The position numbers were made by a program, and so were the translations under genes. A stretch of 64,000 nt of DNA, from the NCBI RefSeq assembly GCF_004335085.1, contig NZ_RQRS01000009.1, positions 120,440-184,439 of the forward strand, written 5' to 3'. This DNA is from Pedobacter nototheniae. Lineage in GTDB: Bacteria > Bacteroidota > Bacteroidia > Sphingobacteriales > Sphingobacteriaceae. How positions within the stretch are numbered: the stretch's first letter is position 1; every line of letters starts with the position of its first letter. The notes under the pieces were generated by a model. The model made no database searches. It was not told the DNA's origin and worked only from the letters and a program-made list of their open reading frames with translations. Of the stretch, positions 9,371 to 18,557 are shown piece after piece.

Positions 9371-11044
9371 ATGGATAACACCAATTTCGTTGCTTTTAAA
9401 AACTGTTTAAAATTCTGTTTGCCTCTTGCATCACTGTTTTTTTACAATGCTGCTTTTGCGCAACAACCAGGTAAAGCTAATGATGTTTCTAAAGTTTGGG
9501 TAGCCGACTTGGGTAATGGAACTTATAAAAATCCAGTAATTAATGCTGATTATTCTGATCCAGATGCCATTCGCGTTGGCGATGATTTTTATATGATAGC
9601 TTCTAGTTTCGATGCCATTCCTGGTTTACCCATTCTGCATTCGAAGGATTTAGTTAACTGGAAAATTATTGGTCATGCTTTAAAAAGGCAATCACCTTTT
9701 GAACATTTTGAAAAAACACAACACGGAAACGGTGTGTGGGCGCCAGCAATACGGTATAGAAATGGTGAATTTTATATTTATTATCCTGATCCTGACTTCG
9801 GAATTTATTTAACGAAAGCCAAAACAATAACAGGTGAATGGAGTGCGCCAGAATTGGTTGTCGAGGGGAAAGGCTTAATAGATCCATGTCCACTTTGGGA
9901 TGAAGATGGAAAAACTTATTTGGCTTACGCTTATGCGGGTAGCAGAGCAGGCATAAAAAGTATAATCGCCGTAATGCCCTTAAATGCCGAAGGAACCAAG
10001 GCCACAGGTGTAGGAACAATTGTGTATGATGGGCATGAGCTTGATCCAACCATCGAAGGACCAAAATTTTATAAACGTAACGGATATTACTACATTTTTG
10101 CTCCAGCTGGAGGTGTTTCTACAGGCTGGCAACTAATATTAAGAAGTAAAAATATTTATGGCCCATATGAGCGTAAGGTTGCTATGGACCAGGGAAAATC
10201 TAATGTAAATGGCCCACATCAAGGTGCGTGGGTAAATACTCAAACTGGAGAAGACTGGTTTCTCCATTTTCAGGATAAAGATGCTTATGGTAGAGTAGTA
10301 CATTTACAACCAATGAAATGGATTAATAACTGGCCAGTAATCGGTGCAGATAAAAACAATTCAGGCATTGGCGAACCAGTTTTAACCTATAAAAAACCTA
10401 ACGTAGGCAAAGTTTATCCTATACAAACCCCTGCAGAAAGTGATGAATTTAACAGCCAATCTTTGGGTTTGCAATGGCAATGGCAGGCTAATCCGAAAGC
10501 AGTTTGGGTTTTTACAGATGCTGCCAAAGGTGTATTAAAACTCTATACTTCTAAAATTCCTGATGATGCTAAAAATCTTTGGGATGTACCAAATTTGTTG
10601 ATGCAAAAGTTCCCTGCAGAAGGGTTTATGGCGACAACTAAACTTACTTTTAGACCAAATCCTAAATTGGAAAATGAAAAGACCGGGTTGGTGGTTATGG
10701 GTAGAAGTTATGCAAACATTGCTATTAAGCATAAAAAAGATGGTTTTTATTTGGTTTATGGTACCTGCCAAAATGCAGATAAAGGTAAAACCGAGAATGA
10801 AACTGAAATTACTAAACTTAAATCGGGTACGGTTTATTTTCGCGTAAAAGTAACCACCGGTGCGCAATGCCAGTTTAGCTATAGCGAGAACGGAGTAAAT
10901 TTTGATAATGCTGGAATTGCATTTCAAGCTACTGCCGGACAGTGGATTGGTGCTAAAATGGGGTTATTTGCGGTTAGAGATAACCAAACTAATGATTCGG
11001 GAATCGCAGAATATGATTGGTTCAGAGTAGAAAATATTAAATAA
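9371..11044 (+). CDS. Glycoside hydrolase family 43 (xylosidase/arabinofuranosidase type)
   Basis: Predicted exported enzyme trimming arabinose or xylose (possibly galactose) side chains of pectic polysaccharides. I chose the ATG at 9371 over the upstream TTG at 9317 because it places a normal signal peptide (ending NAAFAQQ) at the N-terminus; the product is 557 residues. The five-bladed propeller carries the GH43 triad: Asp in NADYSDPD, Asp in GLIDPCPLWDEDG and Glu in DPTIEGP. The last 200 or so residues form a beta-sandwich of the beta-xylosidase C-terminal type. CE12 follows 5 bp downstream in the same operon. The exact specificity is not decidable here. Confidence 0.88.
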   Translation: MDNTNFVAFKNCLKFCLPLASLFFYNAAFAQQPGKANDVSKVWVADLGNGTYKNPVINADYSDPDAIRVGDDFYMIASSFDAIPGLPILHSKDLVNWKIIGHALKRQSPFEHFEKTQHGNGVWAPAIRYRNGEFYIYYPDPDFGIYLTKAKTITGEWSAPELVVEGKGLIDPCPLWDEDGKTYLAYAYAGSRAGIKSIIAVMPLNAEGTKATGVGTIVYDGHELDPTIEGPKFYKRNGYYYIFAPAGGVSTGWQLILRSKNIYGPYERKVAMDQGKSNVNGPHQGAWVNTQTGEDWFLHFQDKDAYGRVVHLQPMKWINNWPVIGADKNNSGIGEPVLTYKKPNVGKVYPIQTPAESDEFNSQSLGLQWQWQANPKAVWVFTDAAKGVLKLYTSKIPDDAKNLWDVPNLLMQKFPAEGFMATTKLTFRPNPKLENEKTGLVVMGRSYANIAIKHKKDGFYLVYGTCQNADKGKTENETEITKLKSGTVYFRVKVTTGAQCQFSYSENGVNFDNAGIAFQATAGQWIGAKMGLFAVRDNQTNDSGIAEYDWFRVENIK

Positions 11045-11049
11045 TTAAC

Positions 11050-11841
11050 ATGAAAAAGAAAGATCAATATTTAATCCTTTTAAGCATCAGTATACTATTA
11101 ATGTCTTTTATACTGAAACCAAAACCTGTTAAAGTTTATTTAATTGGCGATTCAACTGTTGCTGATTATAGTTTGGAAAAAGATTATATGCAGAAAAAAT
11201 ACCCAATTACAGGCTGGGGACAGGTTTTTCAGCAGTTTTTACGTGGTGATAGCTTAAAAAATTTAAGCAGCATAATAAAAAGTGATAGTGCTTTGGTGGT
11301 AGATAAAGCTAAAGGCGGAAGAAGCACAAGAACTTTTTTTGAGGAGGGAAGATGGAAAGAAATTTTAGAAACTTTAACTAAAAACGATTTGGTGCTGATC
11401 CAGTTTGGACATAACGATGCCGCTAAAAACAAACCTGAACGTTATGTTGATATTCCCGGATATAAAGACTTTTTAAGAATGTATGTAAATCAAAGTCGCG
11501 AAAAAGGTGCTTTACCCATTCTAATTACACCAGTAACTAGAAATTACCCTTGGAAGGATAATAAATTGGGTAGTGCGCATGGCGATTATCCGCAAGCGGT
11601 AAAAGATGTTGCTCAAGAATTAAACGTTCCACTGATTGATTTAACAACAATTTCTGCAGATTTTTTTACTCAAAAAGGTAAGGCTTTTGTAAGCGAAAAA
11701 TATTTTATGCATTTAGATTCTGGCAAGTATGAGGCTTATCCGAAAGGACAAAAAGACGATACGCATTTTCAACCTGAAGGTGCCACTGAAGTTGCCCGAT
11801 TGGTTTACACTGAACTGAAAAAAATTAACAAGAAAAAATAA
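11050..11841 (+). CDS. Rhamnogalacturonan acetylesterase, SGNH hydrolase (CE12)
   Basis: Removes acetyl groups from the rhamnogalacturonan backbone. The 263-residue product has an N-terminal hydrophobic segment (residues 7-22) acting as signal or anchor. The SGNH blocks are all present: GDSTVADYS with the nucleophilic Ser (block I), GRSTRTF, the QFGHND block with Gly and Asn, and the C-terminal DDTHFQPEGA with the Asp-x-x-His dyad. It is 5 bp downstream of GH43 and followed by a terminator, so the two form a rightward unit opposite CE8. CE12 is the best match given context; other SGNH esterases are less likely. Confidence 0.88.
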   Translation: MKKKDQYLILLSISILLMSFILKPKPVKVYLIGDSTVADYSLEKDYMQKKYPITGWGQVFQQFLRGDSLKNLSSIIKSDSALVVDKAKGGRSTRTFFEEGRWKEILETLTKNDLVLIQFGHNDAAKNKPERYVDIPGYKDFLRMYVNQSREKGALPILITPVTRNYPWKDNKLGSAHGDYPQAVKDVAQELNVPLIDLTTISADFFTQKGKAFVSEKYFMHLDSGKYEAYPKGQKDDTHFQPEGATEVARLVYTELKKINKKK

Positions 11842-11875
11842 GTTCGTCCGGTTTAGTTTACGGGCGAACTCTTTT
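11841..11875. terminator. Bidirectional terminator after CE12
   Basis: Stem AGTTCGTCCG / CGGGCGAACT (one G-U pair) with a 10-base loop and a T-rich 3' flank, between the convergent CE12 and carboxymuconolactone-decarboxylase-like genes. Confidence 0.75.
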
Positions 11876-11879
11876 AAAA

Positions 11880-12314
11880 TTACCCAACCACTACTTTGGA
11901 AGTAATGGCGATTCTGTTCCATGCATTAATGGTCACAATCGCCATTATAATTTGTGCTATTTCCTCTTCATTAAAGAAATTTGCTACCCTTTGGTAAGTG
12001 GCATCAGAAACGTGATTGCTAATCAGCGTTACCTCTTCAGTTAAAGCCAAAACGGCCTGCTCTTGTTCGGTAAACAAAGTGGTTTCTCTCCATGCGCTTA
12101 AAAGATAAATGCGTTGCTCAGTTTCGCCATATTTACGGGCATCAGTGGTGTGCATATTAATGCAAAATGCGCAACCATTAATTTGCGATGCACGCATTTT
12201 TATTAACTCCTTAAGGATTGGGCTAAGGCTACTTGTACCTAAGTACTTTTCAAGCGCATACATTGCCTGGTAAGCCGCAGGCTGTACTTTTTGGATATCT
12301 ATTCTACTTTCCAT
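11880..12314 (-). CDS. Carboxymuconolactone decarboxylase / AhpD-like protein
   Basis: Small alpha-helical protein of the CMD/AhpD superfamily, 144 residues. The signature CAFCINMH (Cys48, Cys51, His55) is the redox-active CxxC plus His of AhpD-like alkylhydroperoxidase proteins, so a peroxidase or thiol-disulfide role is more likely than ring-cleavage decarboxylation. No signal peptide is present. A Crp/Fnr regulator lies about 105 bp upstream on the same strand, a pairing that suggests stress- or redox-linked control. Substrate unknown. Confidence 0.85.
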   Translation of the reverse strand: MESRIDIQKVQPAAYQAMYALEKYLGTSSLSPILKELIKMRASQINGCAFCINMHTTDARKYGETEQRIYLLSAWRETTLFTEQEQAVLALTEEVTLISNHVSDATYQRVANFFNEEEIAQIIMAIVTINAWNRIAITSKVVVG

Positions 12315-12419
12315 TGTATTTGTTTTTATTTAATGTAAAGGTCGATATACTGCCTATTAAAAAACTTAATGTAGTTTAAGAAATGAATACTATCCAAATA
12401 GTAATGACGGAAACGAGGT

Positions 12420-12989
12420 TTATTTTTTTGCTCTTATTTTACTTAAAAATTCGGGGGTAAAACCTAAATAAGACGCCAACATATATTGTGGTACCCGCTG
12501 TACAAATTCAGGAAATAAACCGTTAAATTGCCTATATCTTTCTTCAGCTGTTTGGCTGTAAAGGTATCTAATTCGCATTTGCGAGGCCTGATGATTTTTT
12601 TGCAACACTAACCTGAAATATCTTTCCAGACTTGGTATTTTATTAAACATTTCATCATAATGGTGGTGTTCAATTGCAATAACTTCTGTGGCTTCTGCCG
12701 CCTGAATATAAAATTCGGAATGTTTTTGAAATAGGAAACTGGTAAGGTCGGTAATCCACCAATTTTCAATAGCAAATTGAGTGGTTTGCTCTGCTCCTTT
12801 AATATCAATAAAATACAAACGTAAGCATCCTTTCTTTACAAAATAATTTGCTCTGCAAATCTGTCCCTCTTCAAGCAGAAATTGTTTCTTTTTAACAAAA
12901 ATAGATTCTACAAAAGTGGAGAGTTTTTTCTCTTCCTCCTCTGTAAAATCTATAAATCTTTTTATATGGGTAAATAAATCGGTATACAT
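12420..12989 (-). CDS. Crp/Fnr family transcriptional regulator
   Basis: A 189-residue regulator with an N-terminal cyclic-nucleotide-binding-type beta-barrel (about residues 10-125: FLLEEGQICRANYFVKKGCLRLYF, then TTQFAIENWW) and a short C-terminal helix-turn-helix (VPQYMLASYLGFTPEFLSKIRAKK), where the recognition helix is the very end of the protein. This short form is common in Bacteroidota. The canonical cAMP-binding Arg/Ser-Ala motif is not seen, so the ligand is unknown. It may control the adjacent AhpD-like gene; this is inference from position. Confidence 0.87.
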   Translation of the reverse strand: MYTDLFTHIKRFIDFTEEEEKKLSTFVESIFVKKKQFLLEEGQICRANYFVKKGCLRLYFIDIKGAEQTTQFAIENWWITDLTSFLFQKHSEFYIQAAEATEVIAIEHHHYDEMFNKIPSLERYFRLVLQKNHQASQMRIRYLYSQTAEERYRQFNGLFPEFVQRVPQYMLASYLGFTPEFLSKIRAKK

Positions 12990-13047
12990 TTCATCTGGCT
13001 AAGAATGCTAAATTAATATAATTAGCGCAGGTAAACCAGTATTTAAT

Positions 13048-13830
13048 TTACAACGAAAACGCCTTGAGCATGGGATGCGCATATTCTCCCCAATCTTTCA
13101 TCGCTGATTTCAATACCGCTTTTAATCCTTCATTATCTACAGGCTTACCTTTTGTTGGCGGCAATAAATCTTTTTCAGGTACTGCAACTTCTGTCACCTT
13201 AGTTGCAAACCAGGTGATGTTTTCATGTGGCAAGGCCAATCCCAAAATCATTCCAGGCAATCCTGTAAAAGATTCTGGTCCTCCAGAAACTGCTATTTGA
13301 TTAGAATAATAAGCAACTACATATACCGAATCCATGATTATTGCATTTGCTCTTCTACATTCGTAGCCTGCAATTTCACGTGTTTCATCTGTAATTTTCC
13401 AGTTTATTTTCCTCACACTGTCTTTAACCAAATAAGTAGCTTCATAAATACTCTTTTGCGTAGAACTTATGCCCGTTTTAAAATCTGTAGCTATTGTATT
13501 CTTCAAATCAGCTAGCGGATCAGAACTTACCCAGTTTGTATTGGTAGGCTCATTTGTTTCTGCCCATTTATAAAGGCTTTTGTCCTTTGTAAAGCTTAGC
13601 GTACTTTTTACAGATTTAAACTGCGGATTATTCTTTTTGTATGCATCAAAAGCTTGTTGTAGATAAGACTCGTTGCTTTTACTTATCTTCTTTTTAATTA
13701 ACGCATATATATTTGATCTCTTTTCAAACTCAATAACTCCGTTTTGAACAAAGTGCACATTTTGAGCAAAAAGGTTGCTGCTGATAAACATAACAGCGAA
13801 TATGATTGTATATTTTAGAGTAGCTTTCAT
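13048..13830 (-). CDS. GLPGLI family exported protein
   Basis: The start is placed at the ATG whose product begins MKATLKYTIIFAVMFISSNLFAQ, a clear signal peptide, and not at an upstream ATG that would put 46 extra residues inside the neighbouring gene. The mature protein is about 240 residues and carries FTGLPGMILGLALP near residue 195, the motif after which the family is named (a Met replaces the Leu). Family function is unknown, but members commonly sit directly downstream of a TonB-receptor-like beta-barrel gene, as here (10 bp gap). The pair probably acts at the outer membrane. Confidence 0.82.
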   Translation of the reverse strand: MKATLKYTIIFAVMFISSNLFAQNVHFVQNGVIEFEKRSNIYALIKKKISKSNESYLQQAFDAYKKNNPQFKSVKSTLSFTKDKSLYKWAETNEPTNTNWVSSDPLADLKNTIATDFKTGISSTQKSIYEATYLVKDSVRKINWKITDETREIAGYECRRANAIIMDSVYVVAYYSNQIAVSGGPESFTGLPGMILGLALPHENITWFATKVTEVAVPEKDLLPPTKGKPVDNEGLKAVLKSAMKDWGEYAHPMLKAFSL

Positions 13831-13840
13831 AATTTTTGAT

Positions 13841-16651
13841 TTATTTCTTTGCGCTTCCACCCATTTTATTAAAATCCCATGATACGTTGAACATGAAATA
13901 TCTTTGTATTGTGGTATAACTGTTTTGTGAAATATTTCCGTTATACGCAGAACGGCTAAAACCAACATTCTGATTTAAAAGGTCATTTCCTGAAATAGAA
14001 ACCTTTAAATTTTCTGCTTTAAAGAATTTTTTAGCCAGGGATGCATTCCAGATAAAACGCTCAAAATTTTCATCGAATGTTTGCGTTTTACCATTAAACT
14101 GGTATGCTCCATCTGTTGTAATTTCAAATTTACCTGGCAATTGCACCGTTGTAGATGCATTTCCATTTAAGCCCCAACCACTACTGTTCCCTGTTTTTTG
14201 TACAGATGCCTTACTTACATTATAACTCGGACCAAAACTTACCCAAAAATTGTACTTCTTCTCTTTGTATTTAGAGATGTTTAACCCACCTGAATAATTA
14301 TAATTTTCAGTTTTATTTAACTCTCTAATATTTAATGGTGGCGTAGTAATATAATTGTAAGAGTTACTACCACTAACATTTGCATATATACCTGCATTCA
14401 AATCAAGCCCTTTAATTTTCTGACCGTAATTAGCATACATATTAAAGTTTGTAGTCATTTTATCTGTTAAGTTTACAAAGCGAGATTTACTTGCGCCACC
14501 TAAATTTGTAGCAACATCGCTAATAATAGGATTAACAGTAAAACCATAGTTAGCACTTATCCAGATAGATTCGTTCGTTAAAACTTTGTAAGAATTATAA
14601 CTTGCGTTCAAATTACTTCTAAATGAAGGTCTCAAATCAGCGTTACCCAAAATTTCATTTAAAGGATTAGTATTTACCCTAATTGGTTGCAGCTGATCCA
14701 ACGATGGCTGGTTTGTATTTCCGTTATAGTTTAATCTGAATGATTTTTGCTGAGAAAAACGATACTGATAAGATGCCTGAGGCATATAATTTACAAAACT
14801 ACGGTTGTAGGTTTTATTGTGATATAAATCTGCCTGCTTAAAGTTAACGCCACTAATTTTAGAACCAAAATTGATAATCGTTTTACCTTTTTTATAGTTG
14901 AAAATTGCTCCCCCTTGGTTAATAGTCTGATCTAGTTCATAGTTATTACTAAAATCAGTGTCTAAAATATCATAATTACCAGCACCAGATTTATTAAAAG
15001 ATTTACGGTCTGATTTTCCTCCCATAATGTTTAAACCATAATTTACAATTACAGTTAATGTTGGAGATAGTGGCTCCGTATAAGCTAAATTAGATTTAAA
15101 AGCATTGTTGGTAATATCGTTAACCTTATACTGATCTACCACTCTAGTACTATCAATAGCCGTTCCGGTAAGGTTATAATATTCGTTGGATGTGTTAAGA
15201 TAACCATTGGTTTTATTCTTACTTGCCGATTGACTTAGATTAAGCGAAAGTGTACGCCCTTTTTTCTTTAATCTTTTTGTAAATAAAGCGTTAAAATTAA
15301 ATATTTGGTCGTCGGCATCATTATTTATGCCTTGACGAGATCTGTTTAGCATCGTATTATCGCCACGCGTACTTGTGGTTAAATTATTGGTATTAGTGGT
15401 ACTATTTTTCAACGTTCCATCCACATTTACTTTTAGAGTTAGGGTAGAATCTAGTTTAACCTCATAAGTTGCATCAAGTTTCTGACGGAACATATCATTA
15501 TCAAAATTTTGATCAGAATTACTGTTAATGATGCCAGAAGAAAGGTTATTTTGATTTATAGTATTTGAGGTTCCTCTTACAGACATTGATCCAACTTTGT
15601 AATTGGTATTTAAAAATTCCTTATCACTATTCCATTTACTATCAAAGTGCATACCACCAGATCTTGTTAACGGAATACCTCTACCATTATATTGGCCGCT
15701 ATAAGAATCCAGATCATCTCCGCCACCACTATAGAAATAAACCCCACCATCATCACTCACCTGCATATTACTGGAGCCGTACTTCTCACTATCTTGCCAG
15801 CCTAAGCCAACCTGGCCGGTATTACCTACAATGCCATAAGCGGAGAACTTTTTCTTGCCCCAAAATTTATTAAACATACCCTGTCCCTGATAAAAATCAT
15901 CCGTTCCATAACTACCAGTTACTTTACCGAAATAACCATTCTTTTTATCCTCCTTAAGTTTAATATTAAGTGTTTTTGTTTTCTCACCATCATCTATACC
16001 TGTAAACGTTGCCTGATCGCTTTTTTTATCATACAATTGCACTTTGTCAACCATATCTGCCCTGATATTTTTGGTCACCAACGTTGGATCATCACCAAAA
16101 AACTCCTCGCCATCAACCAGTACCTTTACATTTTTTTGTCCTTGAGCGGTTATCTTTCCATCCTTATCAATTTCAATACCTGGAAACTGCCTAATTAAAT
16201 CTTCAACTTTGGAGTTAGGCTCTATATTATATGCTTTCGGATCAAACTCAGTTGTATCTCCTTTAATTTTTATAGCAGCACGGTTTCCTTTAATGATAAC
16301 ATCTGCAAGAATTTTAGCCATTCCCGTGAGGTTAATTCTGCCGTAATCAATGCTTGGTTTTATAGAATCTAAAGTAAAGTGATCTACAAAATCTGCATAC
16401 TTTGGATATGAAACCAACAAAATGTATTTCCCTTTAGGAATGTTGTTAATTTCAAAAGTGCCATTATCTAAAGCACGGGTAAATTTTACGAGGGTAGAAT
16501 CTTTTGCTCTTAAAACAGATACGGATGTACCACTTAGAAGAGACGTAGAAGCAGTATCAATCACTCTTCCTTTTATAAACTGCTGACCTTGAGCACTTGA
16601 ATAAATAAATAAGGAGAGCAAGAAACACCACAATAGTAAGTTTTTTCTCAT
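13841..16651 (-). CDS. Outer-membrane beta-barrel protein with carboxypeptidase-D-like plug region
   Basis: A 936-residue TonB-receptor-like barrel. A signal peptide (MRKNLLLWCFLLSLFIYSSAQG) is followed by a carboxypeptidase regulatory-like domain (KGRVIDTASTSLLSGTSVSVL, about residues 27-110), a plug-like segment (VEDLIRQFPGIEIDKDGKITAQGQ, then VLVDGEEFFGDDPTLV) and a long Asn/Ser/Tyr-rich strand-repeat barrel of the outer-membrane beta-barrel family. The final residues (FNVSWDFNKMGGSAKK) are an atypical tail after the last strand. It is paired with the GLPGLI gene 10 bp downstream. Cargo unknown; peptide or surface assembly are guesses only. Confidence 0.85.
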   Translation of the reverse strand: MRKNLLLWCFLLSLFIYSSAQGQQFIKGRVIDTASTSLLSGTSVSVLRAKDSTLVKFTRALDNGTFEINNIPKGKYILLVSYPKYADFVDHFTLDSIKPSIDYGRINLTGMAKILADVIIKGNRAAIKIKGDTTEFDPKAYNIEPNSKVEDLIRQFPGIEIDKDGKITAQGQKNVKVLVDGEEFFGDDPTLVTKNIRADMVDKVQLYDKKSDQATFTGIDDGEKTKTLNIKLKEDKKNGYFGKVTGSYGTDDFYQGQGMFNKFWGKKKFSAYGIVGNTGQVGLGWQDSEKYGSSNMQVSDDGGVYFYSGGGDDLDSYSGQYNGRGIPLTRSGGMHFDSKWNSDKEFLNTNYKVGSMSVRGTSNTINQNNLSSGIINSNSDQNFDNDMFRQKLDATYEVKLDSTLTLKVNVDGTLKNSTTNTNNLTTSTRGDNTMLNRSRQGINNDADDQIFNFNALFTKRLKKKGRTLSLNLSQSASKNKTNGYLNTSNEYYNLTGTAIDSTRVVDQYKVNDITNNAFKSNLAYTEPLSPTLTVIVNYGLNIMGGKSDRKSFNKSGAGNYDILDTDFSNNYELDQTINQGGAIFNYKKGKTIINFGSKISGVNFKQADLYHNKTYNRSFVNYMPQASYQYRFSQQKSFRLNYNGNTNQPSLDQLQPIRVNTNPLNEILGNADLRPSFRSNLNASYNSYKVLTNESIWISANYGFTVNPIISDVATNLGGASKSRFVNLTDKMTTNFNMYANYGQKIKGLDLNAGIYANVSGSNSYNYITTPPLNIRELNKTENYNYSGGLNISKYKEKKYNFWVSFGPSYNVSKASVQKTGNSSGWGLNGNASTTVQLPGKFEITTDGAYQFNGKTQTFDENFERFIWNASLAKKFFKAENLKVSISGNDLLNQNVGFSRSAYNGNISQNSYTTIQRYFMFNVSWDFNKMGGSAKK

Positions 16652-17001
16652 TTGTTAATTTTGATTAGCTCCACGAATATAAACTATATAATTAGTTTAA
16701 GAAGCGCTTTAACTTTTTTTAACAGAATAATAACTGTGTTAAATATCTGCAGGTAATTAGGGTAAATTTCCTATCGTTTTGTTCCGCTTATTGGTGGTAA
16801 CTATTAAAATATAGAATAGAATTACAAAATACGTACAGTTTTTCGTATACATAAAATTGGCGTTCGTCTATAATTACATGGCTCTGGTATAATATGCTAA
16901 AACTTGCTGAAACGTTTTCCAATTGTTGTGGTCTTATATACAAAACCACCTAGTTATTAGGGATTTAAAAAAAAGATATATAAACATAAAATATTAAGAT
17001 C
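16652..17001. other. Intergenic divergent control region
   Basis: About 350 A+T-rich bases between the leftward barrel gene and the rightward GIN gene. It must hold both promoters, but I find no good TTTG/TAnnTTTG pair. A small inverted repeat GTGGT/ACCAC lies near 16930-16948. No gene is visible. Confidence 0.5.
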
Positions 17002-17637
17002 ATGAAAACTTTTATCAAAACTTTATTCGCAGCAGCTTTAACAACAGTTGTATTAAGCAGCGCAACTTTAGCAGCAAATGCTTCAGAAATTAACTCAAGT
17101 TATACAGCTTTAACTCAGGTTAAAAATATTAACAAAATTGTAGTAAGTGGTAACGTAAAATTAATCCTGGTTCAGGATAGCAAAGAAAGTTTGGAAGTTT
17201 ACGACCAATATTATTCTAAAAATGCATTGGTTCAACAACAAGGAGCAGAACTTCGCATCAGCTCATTTACTAAAGATGTTTTAACAGTTATTGCACACGT
17301 AAACAATTTATCATCTATTGAGGCTTCAAACACTTCAAAAGTAATTACATCGGGCTCATTTAACTTGTTAAACCTTAAAGTTGTATTAAAAGATCAGGCT
17401 AGCGCAGATATTAATGCCAATACAGTAAACCTATCTACAACAGTAAAAGATGGAGCAACGTTAAAACTAGAAGGATCAACAGAAAACCATGAAGCTGCTT
17501 TAGGTAGCGAAGCTAAAATGAAAATGGATGATTTTGTTGCTCAAAACACCAGCATTAGTGTAATGGCAAAACCAGTATTAGCGAGCAACAATCGTTACGC
17601 AGATTTGCAACCAGACTTATTAGAAAAATTGTTCTAA
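17002..17637 (+). CDS. DUF2807 / head-GIN-domain exported protein
   Basis: A 211-residue protein with a signal peptide (MKTFIKTLFAAALTTVVLSSATLAANA) and one short beta-helix-like GIN domain. Successive rungs are seen in INKIVVSGNVKLILVQDSKESLEVY, LSSIEASNTSKVITSGSFNLLNLKVVLKDQASADI and LKLEGSTENHEAALG. The family is described as putative autotransporter-like adhesin heads; in Bacteroidota most are exported proteins of unknown role. Monocistronic: a strong terminator follows directly. Confidence 0.8.
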   Translation: MKTFIKTLFAAALTTVVLSSATLAANASEINSSYTALTQVKNINKIVVSGNVKLILVQDSKESLEVYDQYYSKNALVQQQGAELRISSFTKDVLTVIAHVNNLSSIEASNTSKVITSGSFNLLNLKVVLKDQASADINANTVNLSTTVKDGATLKLEGSTENHEAALGSEAKMKMDDFVAQNTSISVMAKPVLASNNRYADLQPDLLEKLF

Positions 17638-17659
17638 TAATCCATCATATATAAATTGA

Positions 17660-17694
17660 AACAGCGATCAGTAATTCTGATCGCTGTTTTTTGT
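17660..17694 (+). terminator. Terminator after the GIN gene
   Basis: Stem AACAGCGATCAG / CTGATCGCTGTT with a 4-5 base loop and a T-run. It serves the rightward GIN transcript and may also stop the convergent SDR transcript. Confidence 0.85.
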
Positions 17695-17704
17695 TATGGC
17701 ATTT

Positions 17705-18421
17705 TTATGGGTTTGTAGACCATAAACCAGCATCTTTTACAAAAACTCTTCGGTTTAATTTTAATTGTGAAACAACCAATTCAGCTAAATCTTCAGGCTG
17801 CATTACTTTATCAGGATTACCATCTGTAAGTTTTAAATCAATGGCCATATCTGTAGCTGTTGTACTGGGGCTAAGCGAAGTAACTCTTATATTGTGTTTA
17901 CGCATTTCTTGCATTAAAGAAGTGGATAATGCAATTAAACCCGCTTTAGATGCAGAATAAGCACTGGTTACCGCAGCTGGGCTATGCGCCGCAGAGCTGG
18001 AAATGTTAACAATATCTCCAGTTGCTTTTTCTATCATTTGAGGCACAATTGCTCTGGTAACGTAGTACGTACCTAAAAGATTAACTTTTATAATTTCCTC
18101 CCAAGCGTTTGGCTCAAGTTCTAAAAATTTACCAAACTTTCCAATACCTGCATTATTGATCAAAATTTCTAAAAAGCCTAGTTCATTCTGAAGGCTTTTT
18201 ACAGCTTCGTTAACAGAATTAATATCGCTTACATCTGCCACTGCTGTAGCTACTTTAACGTTGTATGTTTTTAACTCTTCTGCTAGTTTATCTAAATCGC
18301 TTTGCGTTCTGGCTATTAAACCAACATTTACGCCTTCTTTAGCCAAAGCTATTGTAATTGCCTTGCCAATGCCTTTACCGGCACCCGTAATTAGTGCACT
18401 TTTTCCTGATAGGTTCTCCAT
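17705..18421 (-). CDS. Short-chain dehydrogenase/reductase (3-oxoacyl-ACP reductase-like)
   Basis: A 238-residue classical SDR. Cofactor motif TGAGKGIG (residues 12-19), NNAG (about residue 90), and the catalytic Ser ([13 protein letters not shown]) followed by Tyr-x3-Lys (YSASK) are all intact, so it should be an active NAD(P)H oxidoreductase. Arg in GLIARTQ after beta-2 hints at NADP preference. FabG-like proteins of this kind act on many substrates and the context (carB neighbour, GIN gene convergent) does not help. Cytoplasmic. Confidence 0.88.
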   Translation of the reverse strand: MENLSGKSALITGAGKGIGKAITIALAKEGVNVGLIARTQSDLDKLAEELKTYNVKVATAVADVSDINSVNEAVKSLQNELGFLEILINNAGIGKFGKFLELEPNAWEEIIKVNLLGTYYVTRAIVPQMIEKATGDIVNISSSAAHSPAAVTSAYSASKAGLIALSTSLMQEMRKHNIRVTSLSPSTTATDMAIDLKLTDGNPDKVMQPEDLAELVVSQLKLNRRVFVKDAGLWSTNP

Positions 18422-18520
18422 ACTTGTAAAAATAGAGAAGTTGAAATTGGATTTTAAAGATTATAACAATTTTGATATAGGAATTACAAATAGCATGATT
18501 TCCATTTAGCAACTGCTATA

Positions 18521-18553
18521 AAACAAAAATGGGCAGTGATTAAACTGCCCATT
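18521..18553 (-). terminator. Terminator of carB
   Basis: Stem AATGGGCAGT / ACTGCCCATT with a 6-base loop, followed on the minus strand by TTTGTTTT. Confidence 0.85.
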
Positions 18554-18557
18554 GAAA